From JAICXG01 sp963801255 (lineage in GTDB: Bacteria > Verrucomicrobiota > Verrucomicrobiia > Chthoniobacterales > UBA10450): a stretch of DNA of 64,000 bases. A program made the position numbers and the translations under genes. How positions within the stretch are numbered: position 1 is the first letter of the stretch; every line of letters starts with the position of its first letter. Positions 51,987-60,403 of this stretch are shown in pieces. The stretch covers positions 558,001 to 622,000 of the forward strand of contig CAWDEC010000006.1 in NCBI GenBank assembly GCA_963801255.1. The letters run 5' to 3'. The notes below the pieces were generated by a model. It did no database searches, had not been told where the DNA came from, and saw nothing but the letters and a program-made list of their open reading frames with translations.

Positions 51987-53078
51987 ATGAGCCCGCTCCT
52001 GCACGAAATCCGCCGTAACCCTTTGCTGTGGCTGGTGGTTTTTGTGCCGATAACCCTGGTGGGGGAACGGACGAACCCAGAAGCACATACGATCCTGTTT
52101 GTTGCATCAGTCCTGGCGATTATTCCCCTTGGCGTTTTGCTGAGTCACGCCACCGAATCAGTCGCCGCTAAGACAGGCGATTCTGTCGGCGGTCTGCTCA
52201 ATTCCACGCTCGGAAATCTCACCGAATTAGTAATTACCATTACCGCTTTACGGGCGGGGCAGTACACGCTGGTGAAAGCGTCCATCGCGGGAGCCATCGT
52301 GACCAATTCGTTGTTCATGCTTGGCATGTCATTTCTTCTCGGCGGACTGCGCTATCACCTTCAGGAATTCAACCGAGTGGCAGCACGCTTGCAGGCTGGA
52401 ATGCTTTTTCTTGCCACAGTCGCACTGCTGATCCCATCGGCTGCCGCCGAACATGTTGCCTCCGCAGCAACATCCAGGTTCAATGAAGACTTAAGCATTG
52501 CTTTGGCGGTGCTGCTTCTTTCCGCCTATGGCCTGGGCCTGTTCTTCTCACTCAGAACACATCGCGAACTTTTTGTGGGCGGCGCTGAGGAGACGGAAGC
52601 GGCATGGCCAATCGGCACAGCTCTTGGCACGCTCGCCGGTGTGACGGTGTTAATAGCACTTGTCAGTGAAGTTTTTGTCGGTTCAGTCCAGTCAGCCGCT
52701 ACCGCATTTGGGATGACGCCGGCTTTCGTGGGGTTTATCGTCGTAGCGTTGGTCGGTGCGGCCGCCGAAATGGCGTCGGCCTTCTCTGCGGCACGCAAGA
52801 ATCATCTGGATCTAAGTGTAAGTATCGCACTCGGCAGCGCGGCCCAAATCGCGCTCTTCGTCGCGCCAGTTCTCGTGCTACTTAGCCTCTTTGTCGGGCC
52901 GGCTCCGATGGATCTGGATTTTTGGCCTGGCGCAGTGATCATGATCTTCGTGGCGACCTTAACTGCGAATCTTGTATCTGCATCCGGCCGCTCTGCCTGG
53001 CTGGTAGGCGTCCTGGTGATTATTGTTTACCTGATGTTTGCGGCTGCACTTTACCTGCTACCGCCAACCGGCGGATAG
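51987..53078 (+). CDS. Calcium/proton exchanger (CaCA superfamily, Cax)
   Basis: 363 aa with about 11 membrane helices. The two inverted c-repeats are clear: GDSVGGLLNSTLGNLTELVITI near residue 50 and GAAAEMASAFSAARKNHLDLSVSIALGSAAQIALF near residue 250. The Glu and Asn/Ser residues of the ion path are present in both. Exports Ca2+ against H+. I chose the ATG at 51987; AAGGAGG lies 14 bp upstream, and the longer open frame adds only non-membrane sequence. An ATG at 51976 opens a four-codon frame. Confidence 0.88.
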   Translation: MSPLLHEIRRNPLLWLVVFVPITLVGERTNPEAHTILFVASVLAIIPLGVLLSHATESVAAKTGDSVGGLLNSTLGNLTELVITITALRAGQYTLVKASIAGAIVTNSLFMLGMSFLLGGLRYHLQEFNRVAARLQAGMLFLATVALLIPSAAAEHVASAATSRFNEDLSIALAVLLLSAYGLGLFFSLRTHRELFVGGAEETEAAWPIGTALGTLAGVTVLIALVSEVFVGSVQSAATAFGMTPAFVGFIVVALVGAAAEMASAFSAARKNHLDLSVSIALGSAAQIALFVAPVLVLLSLFVGPAPMDLDFWPGAVIMIFVATLTANLVSASGRSAWLVGVLVIIVYLMFAAALYLLPPTGG

Positions 53079-53545
53079 CATTGTAACCACCCTTGTCGGA
53101 TGGCCGTGCGCGCTATCTGGATAAGATACCCCGAGCTGTAGTTCAACCTTGGGGCGGTGTTATTGAACTAACGTGACTAGAACCGAGATCGCAATCAGAT
53201 ACTTACCTGCGCCGCAGCAGCAATCGGAACATCGCCCTGGCCCTACTAATGGCGATTGAAAGTTTTCATGGCTGAGAAGTAGCTTCCGCTATAGCAGGAA
53301 ACGGCCTGCTCCTAATTGCTCCGGGCCTCATCTGACATGGCGAAACATTCGATGCTGCGGCCAATGTTCCTGCGTGGGTGGTGTTGTTCATCGCATCGGA
53401 AGTTGTGACAATTGTCTTCTGCCTCGTCACATCCCTAAGAGGAAAAATCGCCGAATTGTTATGGATTCCGACGGCTGCGCGCCACATAGGGCGAAAGTCC
53501 AATACCCCATTCAACCGGTGGTGGGGAAAGTTAGCCACCAGCCCG
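53079..53545. other. Intergenic stretch with one operator-like site
   Basis: About 470 bp without a gene that I can support. The only structure seen is the palindrome at 53489-53500. No repeat or RNA gene recognised. Confidence 0.5.
53489..53500. promoter_or_regulatory. Palindromic operator upstream of the second 134-aa paralogue
   Basis: Core GGGCGAAAGTCC with flanks CATA and AATA; the right arm is perfect and the left arm has one change. It lies 45 bp before the ATG at 53546. Confidence 0.5.
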
Positions 53546-53950
53546 ATGCGCACGATCACCAATGATTATCGCGATGCCAAAATCATGGATCTTGGTTCGG
53601 CATCCGAAAAGGGCCCCTATTTAGTGACGCAAACCGGCGTCGCACCGAACGAACCGGCCTCCAGAACACGGATGTTCGTACTCCGACCGGATGGTCAATG
53701 GGCTGATTTCAATGCCTACGCCTGCCAGGATAAACCAGAGGCCATCGATGAGCTTATCTTTCCCACCATAAATGACGTACTGGCCATTTTTAATACGTTG
53801 CGAGGACGCCCCCGGGTGCTGGATCTCCCTATAGACAAAGACGGGCTAAAGGCATGGTTGGAGCGCCACAAGGATGGCAACCAGGTTCAGGCTGCCCACA
53901 CATGGGCCATCGGATATCGAGCACGCCGACGTGAAAAGCGCAAAAAGTAG
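53546..53950 (+). CDS. Small conserved protein, 134 aa, paralogue of the gene at 48785-49186
   Basis: Close relative of the 133-aa protein at the end of the efflux operon: TITNDYRDAKIMDLG, GPYLVTQTGVAPNE, VLRPDGQWADFNAYACQDKPEAIDEL, GRPRVLDLPIDKDGLKAWLERH and a very basic C-terminus (RARRREKRKK). I chose the ATG at 53546 because similarity begins exactly there; the open frame extends to 53378 but with unrelated sequence that would cross the operator. The function is unknown; the basic tail could bind nucleic acid, which is speculation. Confidence 0.68.
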   Translation: MRTITNDYRDAKIMDLGSASEKGPYLVTQTGVAPNEPASRTRMFVLRPDGQWADFNAYACQDKPEAIDELIFPTINDVLAIFNTLRGRPRVLDLPIDKDGLKAWLERHKDGNQVQAAHTWAIGYRARRREKRKK

Positions 53951-54013
53951 CGCGGCGAAATATCTGGTGAAGACTTTTCCCGTTGCTTCGTCTACGACTA
54001 CGGGGCAAGAGTA

Positions 54014-54025
54014 GGTCCAAAGTCC
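54014..54025. promoter_or_regulatory. Palindromic operator upstream of DUF3300-DUF2950 operon, copy 2
   Basis: Core GGTCCAAAGTCC with flanks AGTA and GATA; one base of the left arm differs. It lies 77 bp before the ATG at 54103. Confidence 0.55.
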
Positions 54026-54102
54026 GATATTATCTTTTTACGTGCTGCCATAAGATTGGAATCGATGGCCACTCAACAGGCGTCCCACGACGACACCAAA
54101 CC

Positions 54103-55485
54103 ATGAACTTATGTAATTGCCGTTTCAAATTTCCCGATCCGCTGCGACACCCCGTTGTTGCACTTCTTGCCGGCTTTTTCCTGATCTTATCGGGAAAGAC
54201 TACTGCATTCGGGCAGACGCAATCGCAGGCGCAGTCGCAGGTGCTGAGTACCACGACAACCGAGCAGGAGCCGGCACAGAAGATTCCGGATGATCAGTTG
54301 GATTCCCTCGTTGCACCGATCGCGCTTTATCCAGATCCGTTGTTGGCGCAAACACTGGCCGCTTCGACTTATCCGCTGGAGCTCGTTCAGTTGCAGCAAT
54401 GGATGGAGAAGAATCCGAACTTAAAGGATAAAGCGCTCGCGGATGCCGTGGCTAAGCAAGCGTGGGATCCAAGTGTGCAAGCGTTGGTCGTAACTCCCGA
54501 TGTAGTTCAACGTCTGGCGGGCAACATTCAGTGGACAACTGATTTGGGGAACGCCTTTCTCGCGCAGCAATCGGATGTCATGGCGGCAGTGCAACGGATG
54601 CGCGCCAAGGCTCAGGGTAAGGGAACTCTAAAAACCAGCGAGCAGCAGGTAGTAGAGACCAAGACGGTGGAAAGCGGCAAGCAGGTGATCGTAGTTGAGC
54701 CCGCGCAGCCCGATGTAGTTTATGTTCCTTCCTACGACCCAGCAATTATTTATGGGCCACCTCCTCCTGCGTATCCTTATTATCCTTATACCTATCCCGG
54801 GTACTATCCTGGCATGGGACTCGCCTGGGGGGCGGCGGGATTTGCCCTGGGTGCGTGGGTTGGCGGCAATTGGGGCAATTGCGATTGGAACAACGGCGAT
54901 ATCAACATCAACAACAAAAACGAGTTCAACCGAAACGTTAACCGCAACACCAACCGAAACGTTAACCGAGGTGAGAGAGGCCAAGGGAAGTGGCAGCACA
55001 ATCCGCAACATCGCGGAAACGCTCCTTACGGGGATCGCAAGACAACTGACAAATTTGGCGGCAACAATCGGCCCAGTCAGGGCAATCGTCCCGGTCAGGG
55101 TGCTGGTAACCGTCCCGGACAAGGCAATCGCCCCAGCCAAGGCGCTGGCAATCGCCCGGCCGCTGGCGGAGGCGGAACAGCAAACCGGCCGCGCGGTGGA
55201 ACCTCAACCCGCCCAAGTACTGGCACGAGGCCAAGCGGCGGAGCGAGCACCCGACCGGCCACCACGGCGAATCGCGGCGGAAGTCGCAGCCCTTCTCAAG
55301 TAGGGAATCGCAGCGTCTCTTCCCGTCCCAGTTACAGTGGCTCGCGCGGCGGCGGCTTCAGCGGCGGCTCGGCGAGTGCAGCACGCGCTAGTAGCTCCAG
55401 AGGTGGCCACAGTATGGGCGGTGGCGGATTTAGTCGCGGGGGAGGCGGAGGCGGCCGGGGAGGCGGAGGCGGAGGTCGGAGATGA
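54103..55485 (+). CDS. DUF3300 family exported protein, copy 2
   Basis: 460 aa. A signal peptide (hydrophobic LRHPVVALLAGFFLILSG) is followed by a Gln-rich spacer and the DUF3300 domain: QLDSLVAPIALYPDPLLAQTLAASTYPLELVQLQQWM, VAKQAWDPSVQALVVTPDVVQRLA, VVYVPSYDPAIIYGPP. The C-terminal half is low complexity: Asn/Arg repeats, then NRPGQG/NRPSQG-type units and a Gly-rich tail (ASSSRGGHSMGGGG) shared with copy 1. The collagen-like units of copy 1 are replaced here by Asn-Arg-Pro repeats, so the tails evolve fast while the head is kept. Confidence 0.86.
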   Translation: MNLCNCRFKFPDPLRHPVVALLAGFFLILSGKTTAFGQTQSQAQSQVLSTTTTEQEPAQKIPDDQLDSLVAPIALYPDPLLAQTLAASTYPLELVQLQQWMEKNPNLKDKALADAVAKQAWDPSVQALVVTPDVVQRLAGNIQWTTDLGNAFLAQQSDVMAAVQRMRAKAQGKGTLKTSEQQVVETKTVESGKQVIVVEPAQPDVVYVPSYDPAIIYGPPPPAYPYYPYTYPGYYPGMGLAWGAAGFALGAWVGGNWGNCDWNNGDININNKNEFNRNVNRNTNRNVNRGERGQGKWQHNPQHRGNAPYGDRKTTDKFGGNNRPSQGNRPGQGAGNRPGQGNRPSQGAGNRPAAGGGGTANRPRGGTSTRPSTGTRPSGGASTRPATTANRGGSRSPSQVGNRSVSSRPSYSGSRGGGFSGGSASAARASSSRGGHSMGGGGFSRGGGGGGRGGGGGGRR

Positions 55486-55505
55486 GTTACTTTACGAGGA
55501 TAAAT

Positions 55506-56486
55506 ATGAACCGAGCATCACGAATGTTTCTTACCGGTTGCGCGATTGTTCTTAGCGTCGCGTCGGCGGCAATCGCCCAGAATGAACAAGCGACAGCCAC
55601 GCCTTCGGATTTGAGGCAAAGGGAATTTGCCACCCCGAAAGAGGCGGCTGATGCGCTCGTTCAAGCAGCTGACTCCTTTGATCGGGAGGCGCTGAAAAAG
55701 ACTCTCGGGATAGACAGCGAGGATATCGTCACCTCGGAAGATGCTGTGCAAGATAAAAATCGAGCGGCCAAATTCGCAACGAAGGCGAAGGAAAAAATGA
55801 CCATAGCGATGGACAAGAAGGACCCAGGTCGGGCCATTATCGAAATCGGTAACGATAATTTCCCGCTCCCTATTCCGGTCGTGAAACGGAAAGGCAAATG
55901 GGTGTTCGACACAAAAATTGCCCGGGAAGAAATTCTCAATCGTCGCATCGGCGCGAACGAACTGGACGCAATCGCTATCTGCCGCGGCTTTGTTGAGGCA
56001 CAGGAGGAATACGCGACTGAAAAACACGACGACGCAAAAGTGAATCAGTACGCGCAACGCGTCATAAGCACTCCGGGCAAACATGATGGCCTTGCTTGGA
56101 AAAATCCCGACGGCACATGGGCCGGCCCGGTCGGCGAAGAAATCGCCAAGGCGATCGAACAAGGTTACACACAGAAGACGCAACCGTATCATGGCTATTA
56201 TTTCAAAGTTCTGAAGGGTCAGGGTCCAGCCGCACCAATGGGCGAGATGGATTTTGTGATCGACGGCGCGATGATTGGAGGGTTCGCCCTTGCGGCTGCG
56301 CCAGCGCAATATCGTGTCACCGGAGTGAAAAGCTTTATTGTCGGCCCGCGCGGCGTTGTGTATGAGCAGGATCTCGGACCCGACACGCTCACGAAGTTCC
56401 AAGGCATCGACCGTTTTAACCCTGATAAGACCTGGAAGGGGACTAACGACGATTGGCCGGAAGACCCTCAGGCCTCGACCGAATAA
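55506..56486 (+). CDS. DUF2950 family exported protein, copy 2
   Basis: 326 aa, strongly similar to copy 1 at 30954-31949: FATPKEAADALVQAADSFD, DIVTSEDAVQDKNRAAKFATKAKEK, REEILNRRIGANELDAIAICRGFVEAQ, QRVISTPGKHDGLAWKNPDGTW, KSFIVGPRGVVYEQDLGPDT. I chose the ATG at 55506, which has GAGG about 9 bp upstream and yields a clean signal peptide (RASRMFLTGCAIVLSVASAAIAQ); an ATG at 55482 overlaps the DUF3300 stop. Translation is close-coupled to DUF3300 in both pairs. Confidence 0.87.
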   Translation: MNRASRMFLTGCAIVLSVASAAIAQNEQATATPSDLRQREFATPKEAADALVQAADSFDREALKKTLGIDSEDIVTSEDAVQDKNRAAKFATKAKEKMTIAMDKKDPGRAIIEIGNDNFPLPIPVVKRKGKWVFDTKIAREEILNRRIGANELDAIAICRGFVEAQEEYATEKHDDAKVNQYAQRVISTPGKHDGLAWKNPDGTWAGPVGEEIAKAIEQGYTQKTQPYHGYYFKVLKGQGPAAPMGEMDFVIDGAMIGGFALAAAPAQYRVTGVKSFIVGPRGVVYEQDLGPDTLTKFQGIDRFNPDKTWKGTNDDWPEDPQASTE

Positions 56487-56715
56487 GCGTCGCCACGTAC
56501 TAAGGTTCCTGGGCCGCGGATTCGGATGGCCCGTTATAGTGGCTTGCCCTGTGGTACGACCAGGCACGCCAGCTTTCGATTTGCTCAATCAATCCCGGGC
56601 GGCAAACCGATGTCGCAATGCTCGCACGGCTGAGATGATCGGTGCCAGAAGTAAAGCTCAGGGGACCCAAGTTTTTCCTGACTGATTCGAGTAGATTCTG
56701 TCGCTAGAGTAACTC

Positions 56716-57357
56716 ATGGCGCCCACTGCCATTGCTTCACGGGCTCTTCAAACCGTTGGCCGACGGTTCGCCGATCTTCTCCTGTTTTCCGTCACGTCTG
56801 TGGAGGCAGTGCTCCTTTTCCTGATGACCCCTACCTTTACGGTCGCGGACTGGATCTATGTCCTGCAACATCTAATTGTGCTCGCTGTCGCGCTAACACG
56901 ACCGAAGCCAAAAATTCGGAGTTATTCCATACTGTCCAGTACCGCGGTCGCAGTCGCGTATTTATACCCGTACGCTCAAGTCATTTATTTACGCTGGTCG
57001 CCCGGTGAGGCAGCATCGCAATCAGCCGGCCTAATTCTGGTAACATTGGCCGCCGTATTAAGTCTTGTGAGTCTTGTCACCATTGGCAGGCGCTTCGGCG
57101 TTCGTCCCGCCTTGAGAGATTTAGTAACTAGCGGCCCTTACAGACTCGTTCGGCATCCGATGTATCTCTCGTACATTGTCGCAGACATTGGATATAATCT
57201 GGAGGAATGGAACCTAGTGACTCTGCTTCTGGTTTTAGTCGGTTGGATATCTCTTATTTGTCGCATTCGGATCGAGGAAAAAATACTTTCGCACCATGCT
57301 CGATGGTCGACTTACACCTCCTTTGTACGATACCGTCTCGTCCCGGGCCTTTGGTGA
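56716..57357 (+). CDS. Isoprenylcysteine carboxyl methyltransferase-like membrane protein
   Basis: 213 aa with about five membrane segments. The conserved C-terminal block GPYRLVRHPMYLSYIVADIGYNLE, followed by RIRIEEKIL, is the hallmark of the ICMT/PEMT-type methyltransferase family, where it binds S-adenosylmethionine. The bacterial substrates are mostly unknown (lipids or small molecules). It stands alone. No palindromic operator or CGTTAGGC repeat is near. Confidence 0.8.
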   Translation: MAPTAIASRALQTVGRRFADLLLFSVTSVEAVLLFLMTPTFTVADWIYVLQHLIVLAVALTRPKPKIRSYSILSSTAVAVAYLYPYAQVIYLRWSPGEAASQSAGLILVTLAAVLSLVSLVTIGRRFGVRPALRDLVTSGPYRLVRHPMYLSYIVADIGYNLEEWNLVTLLLVLVGWISLICRIRIEEKILSHHARWSTYTSFVRYRLVPGLW

Positions 57358-57456
57358 GGCTTGATTAGAAGTGAAACGTTAAGCCGGCGCCGATGAATCA
57401 AGCGTGGTCGGACGTATGTCAGCCCCTTTATGAATCGGACTGAGCCGGTAAGAGAC

Positions 57457-58179
57457 TTAAGGTAACGCGTTTCGCTGCTGAGATAGGTTTACCGCCATTG
57501 GACTGCCATAGGCGGAAAGCGGGCCGTCACTTTCGAGGTTCTTAATCACCGTGCTGAGATATACCGATTTGGGGTAAAAGCTGCGATACTTGGTAATCTC
57601 CGCCCGATTCATAACCTTAAAGCCATAACGCTCGAACATCTTTTCGCCGCGCCTGCTTTCGAAGGTGACAATCTGACCGTAAACGCGCTTTTCGCCTCGC
57701 CGATATAGGTAGCTGAGATAGGCGCTCATGAGTGCGCGCGTGGTAGTGATTTGGCGTGCTTCCGGTAAAAGGTTGATGTGGAAATGGGGCGTGCGGCGGG
57801 GCGCGGCTGGGACTTCGCGCCAACCGTTCATCAGCATCCAACGTATGAAACGCCGTGAACGCGGGTTGTAACGCGAATATCGCCAAAGGGCGCGCACGAA
57901 AAGCACGATGTTTTGTTGAAAGGAGTAGAGCTGGTTTAGCAGCGGCCGACGCGAGCCGAGAAGATATCCCTTCAACTCGCCATTCATTTCGATAACGAAC
58001 GAAGACTCCGGCTCGTGGTCGGTGTAATAAGTCGTCAGAAAATCAGCGAACAATTCATGGTCCTCGTAGACCGGATCAATCGGTGTCCCGAGGAAACCGG
58101 TCTGGCAACAGAGCTGGCGGACCGCGTCGCGATCGGAAGAGCGAAAACCGCGGATCGTAAGAGCGGGCTCGGACTTCAT
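57457..58179 (-). CDS. GNAT-family N-acetyltransferase-like protein
   Basis: 240 aa from the ATG at 58179. The start LTIRGFRSSDRDAVRQLCCQTGF is a typical GNAT opening, and GSRRPLLNQL with FVIEMNGELKGYLLG fits strands 3-4. The C-terminal part (LMSAYLSYLYRRGEKRVYGQIVTFESRRGEKMFERYGFKVMNRAEI) carries the end of the fold. The family's Q/RxxGxG/A acetyl-CoA loop is not clear, and an extra 60-residue helical insert sits in the middle, so activity is uncertain. An upstream start at 58308 would overlap the glycosyltransferase gene. Confidence 0.68.
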   Translation of the reverse strand: MKSEPALTIRGFRSSDRDAVRQLCCQTGFLGTPIDPVYEDHELFADFLTTYYTDHEPESSFVIEMNGELKGYLLGSRRPLLNQLYSFQQNIVLFVRALWRYSRYNPRSRRFIRWMLMNGWREVPAAPRRTPHFHINLLPEARQITTTRALMSAYLSYLYRRGEKRVYGQIVTFESRRGEKMFERYGFKVMNRAEITKYRSFYPKSVYLSTVIKNLESDGPLSAYGSPMAVNLSQQRNALP

Positions 58180-58238
58180 GGTTTGCAGATTAACTTCCGA
58201 ATCGTTTCTCGCAACCAGCGATCCGGGATCCCGACATC

Positions 58239-59411
58239 TTATCCGGAGTGATAGCCGGCGCGCACCGTACGGTAGATTTGGAATAGCTGCGCAAAAACGA
58301 CCGACCAACTGTAGTGTTCGCGCACCCGGCCGGCTGCCGCGTGACCTGCCCGGCGAAGCTCGCCGCTTGCTGCGGCGGCAATTGCGTCAGCCAACGCAGG
58401 GACGGTGTTTTCCCGCGCCCAATGTTCCTGCCCGCCAAAGATAATTCGGTCCATGTAGCTTCCGCGAATTCCAACCACCGGTGTGCCACAGGCCTGGCTC
58501 TCTAGCGCAGTAAGGCCGAAGGTTTCCTGCACACCCGGATGCACCAGAAGCTCGGCGGCGCGATAGAGACGGGCGAGCTCGCTTGACTCACTGCAATACT
58601 GGAACCACGTCACATTGCCGACGCGCTGCTGCAGCCTTTGCAATTCGGCGCGTTGCAAACCGTCGCCTACAACGAGCAGATGGTAGCGGCCGGGCTCGCG
58701 CCTAACGAGCAATTCGAAAGCGGCGAACAATGTCTGTGTATTCTTCTCATGCGCCAGCCGCCCCACATACACGAGGAGGCAACGATCGGCCGCAATGCCT
58801 AACGACTTACGGGTTGCTTCCGCGTCGTCTGGCTCAGGCCTAAATACGTCCACATTCACCCCGAGATCGACTGCACGCACGTTCTGCACGCCCCAGCTCG
58901 TGAGCAGATTTCCCAACCGCACGGAAGGCACCAGGGTCGCTTCAAATTGGTTGTAGATCTGCCGGACATAGCGTCGAGCCAGGTCCATCATGAACTCGGT
59001 CGCGGTTTTGCCAAGAAACCGCGAGGTCGTCCGCAAATAAGCTTCGGGGAAATGTGAATGATAAAACCCGACCACCGGGATGCGCAGCGCCGCGCCCGAA
59101 GCGATCGCCTTCCACGCCACTTGATATGGATCGCCCGATTCGATCAGATCGGGCCGTTCGCGCTCGAGAATCTCTTCGATCGCCCGCAAATTGAGCAGCA
59201 CGCGATAACGCGAGGTACGCGAAAGAAGTGGCGCGCGGATCGAGTAAATCCGCGAGCGCCCCGCTTCGATCCGTTCAGTTCTCGGACCGGGAATAACCAG
59301 GACGTGCTCGTCCTCGGTAGCGCCTTGAATGTAGTCGATCTTCTCGTGCACATAGCGCTTCACTCCGCCGCTCAGCGGCGAATAAAACTGCGTCAGATCG
59401 CAAACCTTCAA
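58239..59411 (-). CDS. Glycosyltransferase, GT4 family (GT-B fold)
   Basis: 390 aa. The N-terminal half begins MKVCDLTQFYSPLSGGVKRYVHEKIDYI, with the GG loop of GT4 enzymes. The C-terminal half has LVYVGRLAHEKNTQTLFAAFELL, the LLVVGDGLQRAELQ strand and HPGVQETFGLTALESQACGTPVVG, which includes the EX7E nucleotide-sugar motif (ETFGLTALE). Acceptor unknown (glycolipid or polysaccharide). Two CGTTAGGC repeats lie inside the gene (58700 and 58797). It lies 21 bp after trxB on the same strand. Confidence 0.87.
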   Translation of the reverse strand: MKVCDLTQFYSPLSGGVKRYVHEKIDYIQGATEDEHVLVIPGPRTERIEAGRSRIYSIRAPLLSRTSRYRVLLNLRAIEEILERERPDLIESGDPYQVAWKAIASGAALRIPVVGFYHSHFPEAYLRTTSRFLGKTATEFMMDLARRYVRQIYNQFEATLVPSVRLGNLLTSWGVQNVRAVDLGVNVDVFRPEPDDAEATRKSLGIAADRCLLVYVGRLAHEKNTQTLFAAFELLVRREPGRYHLLVVGDGLQRAELQRLQQRVGNVTWFQYCSESSELARLYRAAELLVHPGVQETFGLTALESQACGTPVVGIRGSYMDRIIFGGQEHWARENTVPALADAIAAAASGELRRAGHAAAGRVREHYSWSVVFAQLFQIYRTVRAGYHSG

Positions 59412-59432
59412 AAGATCACCGTGCGCACCCCG

Positions 59433-60356
59433 TTAGGCGGAATGCTCGCTTAGGTATCGCTCGGCTTCGATCGCCGCGGCGCAACCCGAGCCGGCGGCCG
59501 TAATCGCCTGGCGATAAACGCGATCAGCTACGTCGCCAGCGATGAAAACGCCTTGGTGTTTGCTTTCTGCCAAATGCCTAACGAGGAGATATCCCTGGGC
59601 ATCGGTCTCCAGTTTTCCACGAAAAGCTTTCGTGTTTGGGTCATGACCGATCGCAACGAAAACGCAGGCCACCGGCAGGATGCTCTCTTCCTTTGTCTGC
59701 AGGTTGCGCAACTCAACCGCGGACATCTCGCCCTTGTCGTCGGCCAGGTATTTGATCACGGTCGTATTCCAAATTGGCTCGATCTTTTCGCAGGCCAGCA
59801 CGCGGTCCGCCATAATCTTCGACGCCCGCAACTGGTCGCGACGGTGAATCAGATAAACCTTCGAGGCAAAGCGAGTGAGGAAGAGCGCTTCCTCCGCCGC
59901 GGAATCGCCACCACCGACCACGCAAACCGGCACGTTACGGTAAAATGCGCCATCACAGGTGGCGCAACTCGTTAGGCCGTGGCCGATCAGCCTCTCCTCG
60001 TTTTCCAAGCCGAGATATCGAGCCGAGGCGCCGCTCGCGATGATCAGCGCCCGGGTTTCGAGCCAGTCGTCGTCGGCTTCGAGGCGAATATATTCGTTAG
60101 TCAAATCCAGCGCCGTTGCTTCCGCATAAGAAAAACGCGCTCCGAATTTCTCTGCCTGGCGATGCATGTTCAGGATCAACTGCGGCCCGTCTATTCCGTC
60201 GGGAAATCCGGGAAAATTCTCCACCAGTGTTGTGGTGGAGAGCTGACCGCCAGGTTGCCTTCCTTCCAGGACAAGCGGATTGAGGTTGGCGCGGGCGGCG
60301 TAAATCGCGGCCGTTAGGCCGGCGCAACCGCTCCCGACGATGATCACTTTTTCCAT
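59433..60356 (-). CDS. trxB: Thioredoxin reductase
   Basis: Reduces thioredoxin with NADPH. 307 aa; FAD-binding GSGCAGLTAAIYAARANL at the start, the redox-active CATC at residues 131-134 (SCATCDGAFY), the NADPH-binding VVGGGDSAAEEALFLTRFA and the C-terminal FIAGDVADRVYRQAITAAGSGCAAA. The ATG at 60356 fits the family start (MEKVIIVGSG). The first FAD motif is GSGCAG, slightly off the usual GxGPAG. Its TAA stop lies in a CGTTAGGC repeat (59431-59438), and three more repeats lie within the gene. Confidence 0.94.
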   Translation of the reverse strand: MEKVIIVGSGCAGLTAAIYAARANLNPLVLEGRQPGGQLSTTTLVENFPGFPDGIDGPQLILNMHRQAEKFGARFSYAEATALDLTNEYIRLEADDDWLETRALIIASGASARYLGLENEERLIGHGLTSCATCDGAFYRNVPVCVVGGGDSAAEEALFLTRFASKVYLIHRRDQLRASKIMADRVLACEKIEPIWNTTVIKYLADDKGEMSAVELRNLQTKEESILPVACVFVAIGHDPNTKAFRGKLETDAQGYLLVRHLAESKHQGVFIAGDVADRVYRQAITAAGSGCAAAIEAERYLSEHSA

Positions 60357-60403
60357 GCGCGCCAAGCGTAGCATGGAGCCTTCGGGCGATCTAATCTTCC
60401 GCC

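Noticed and set aside
53378..53545. N-terminal extension of the 134-aa protein
   Set aside because: Similarity to the paralogue starts exactly at the ATG at 53546, and the extension would run through the operator-like palindrome.
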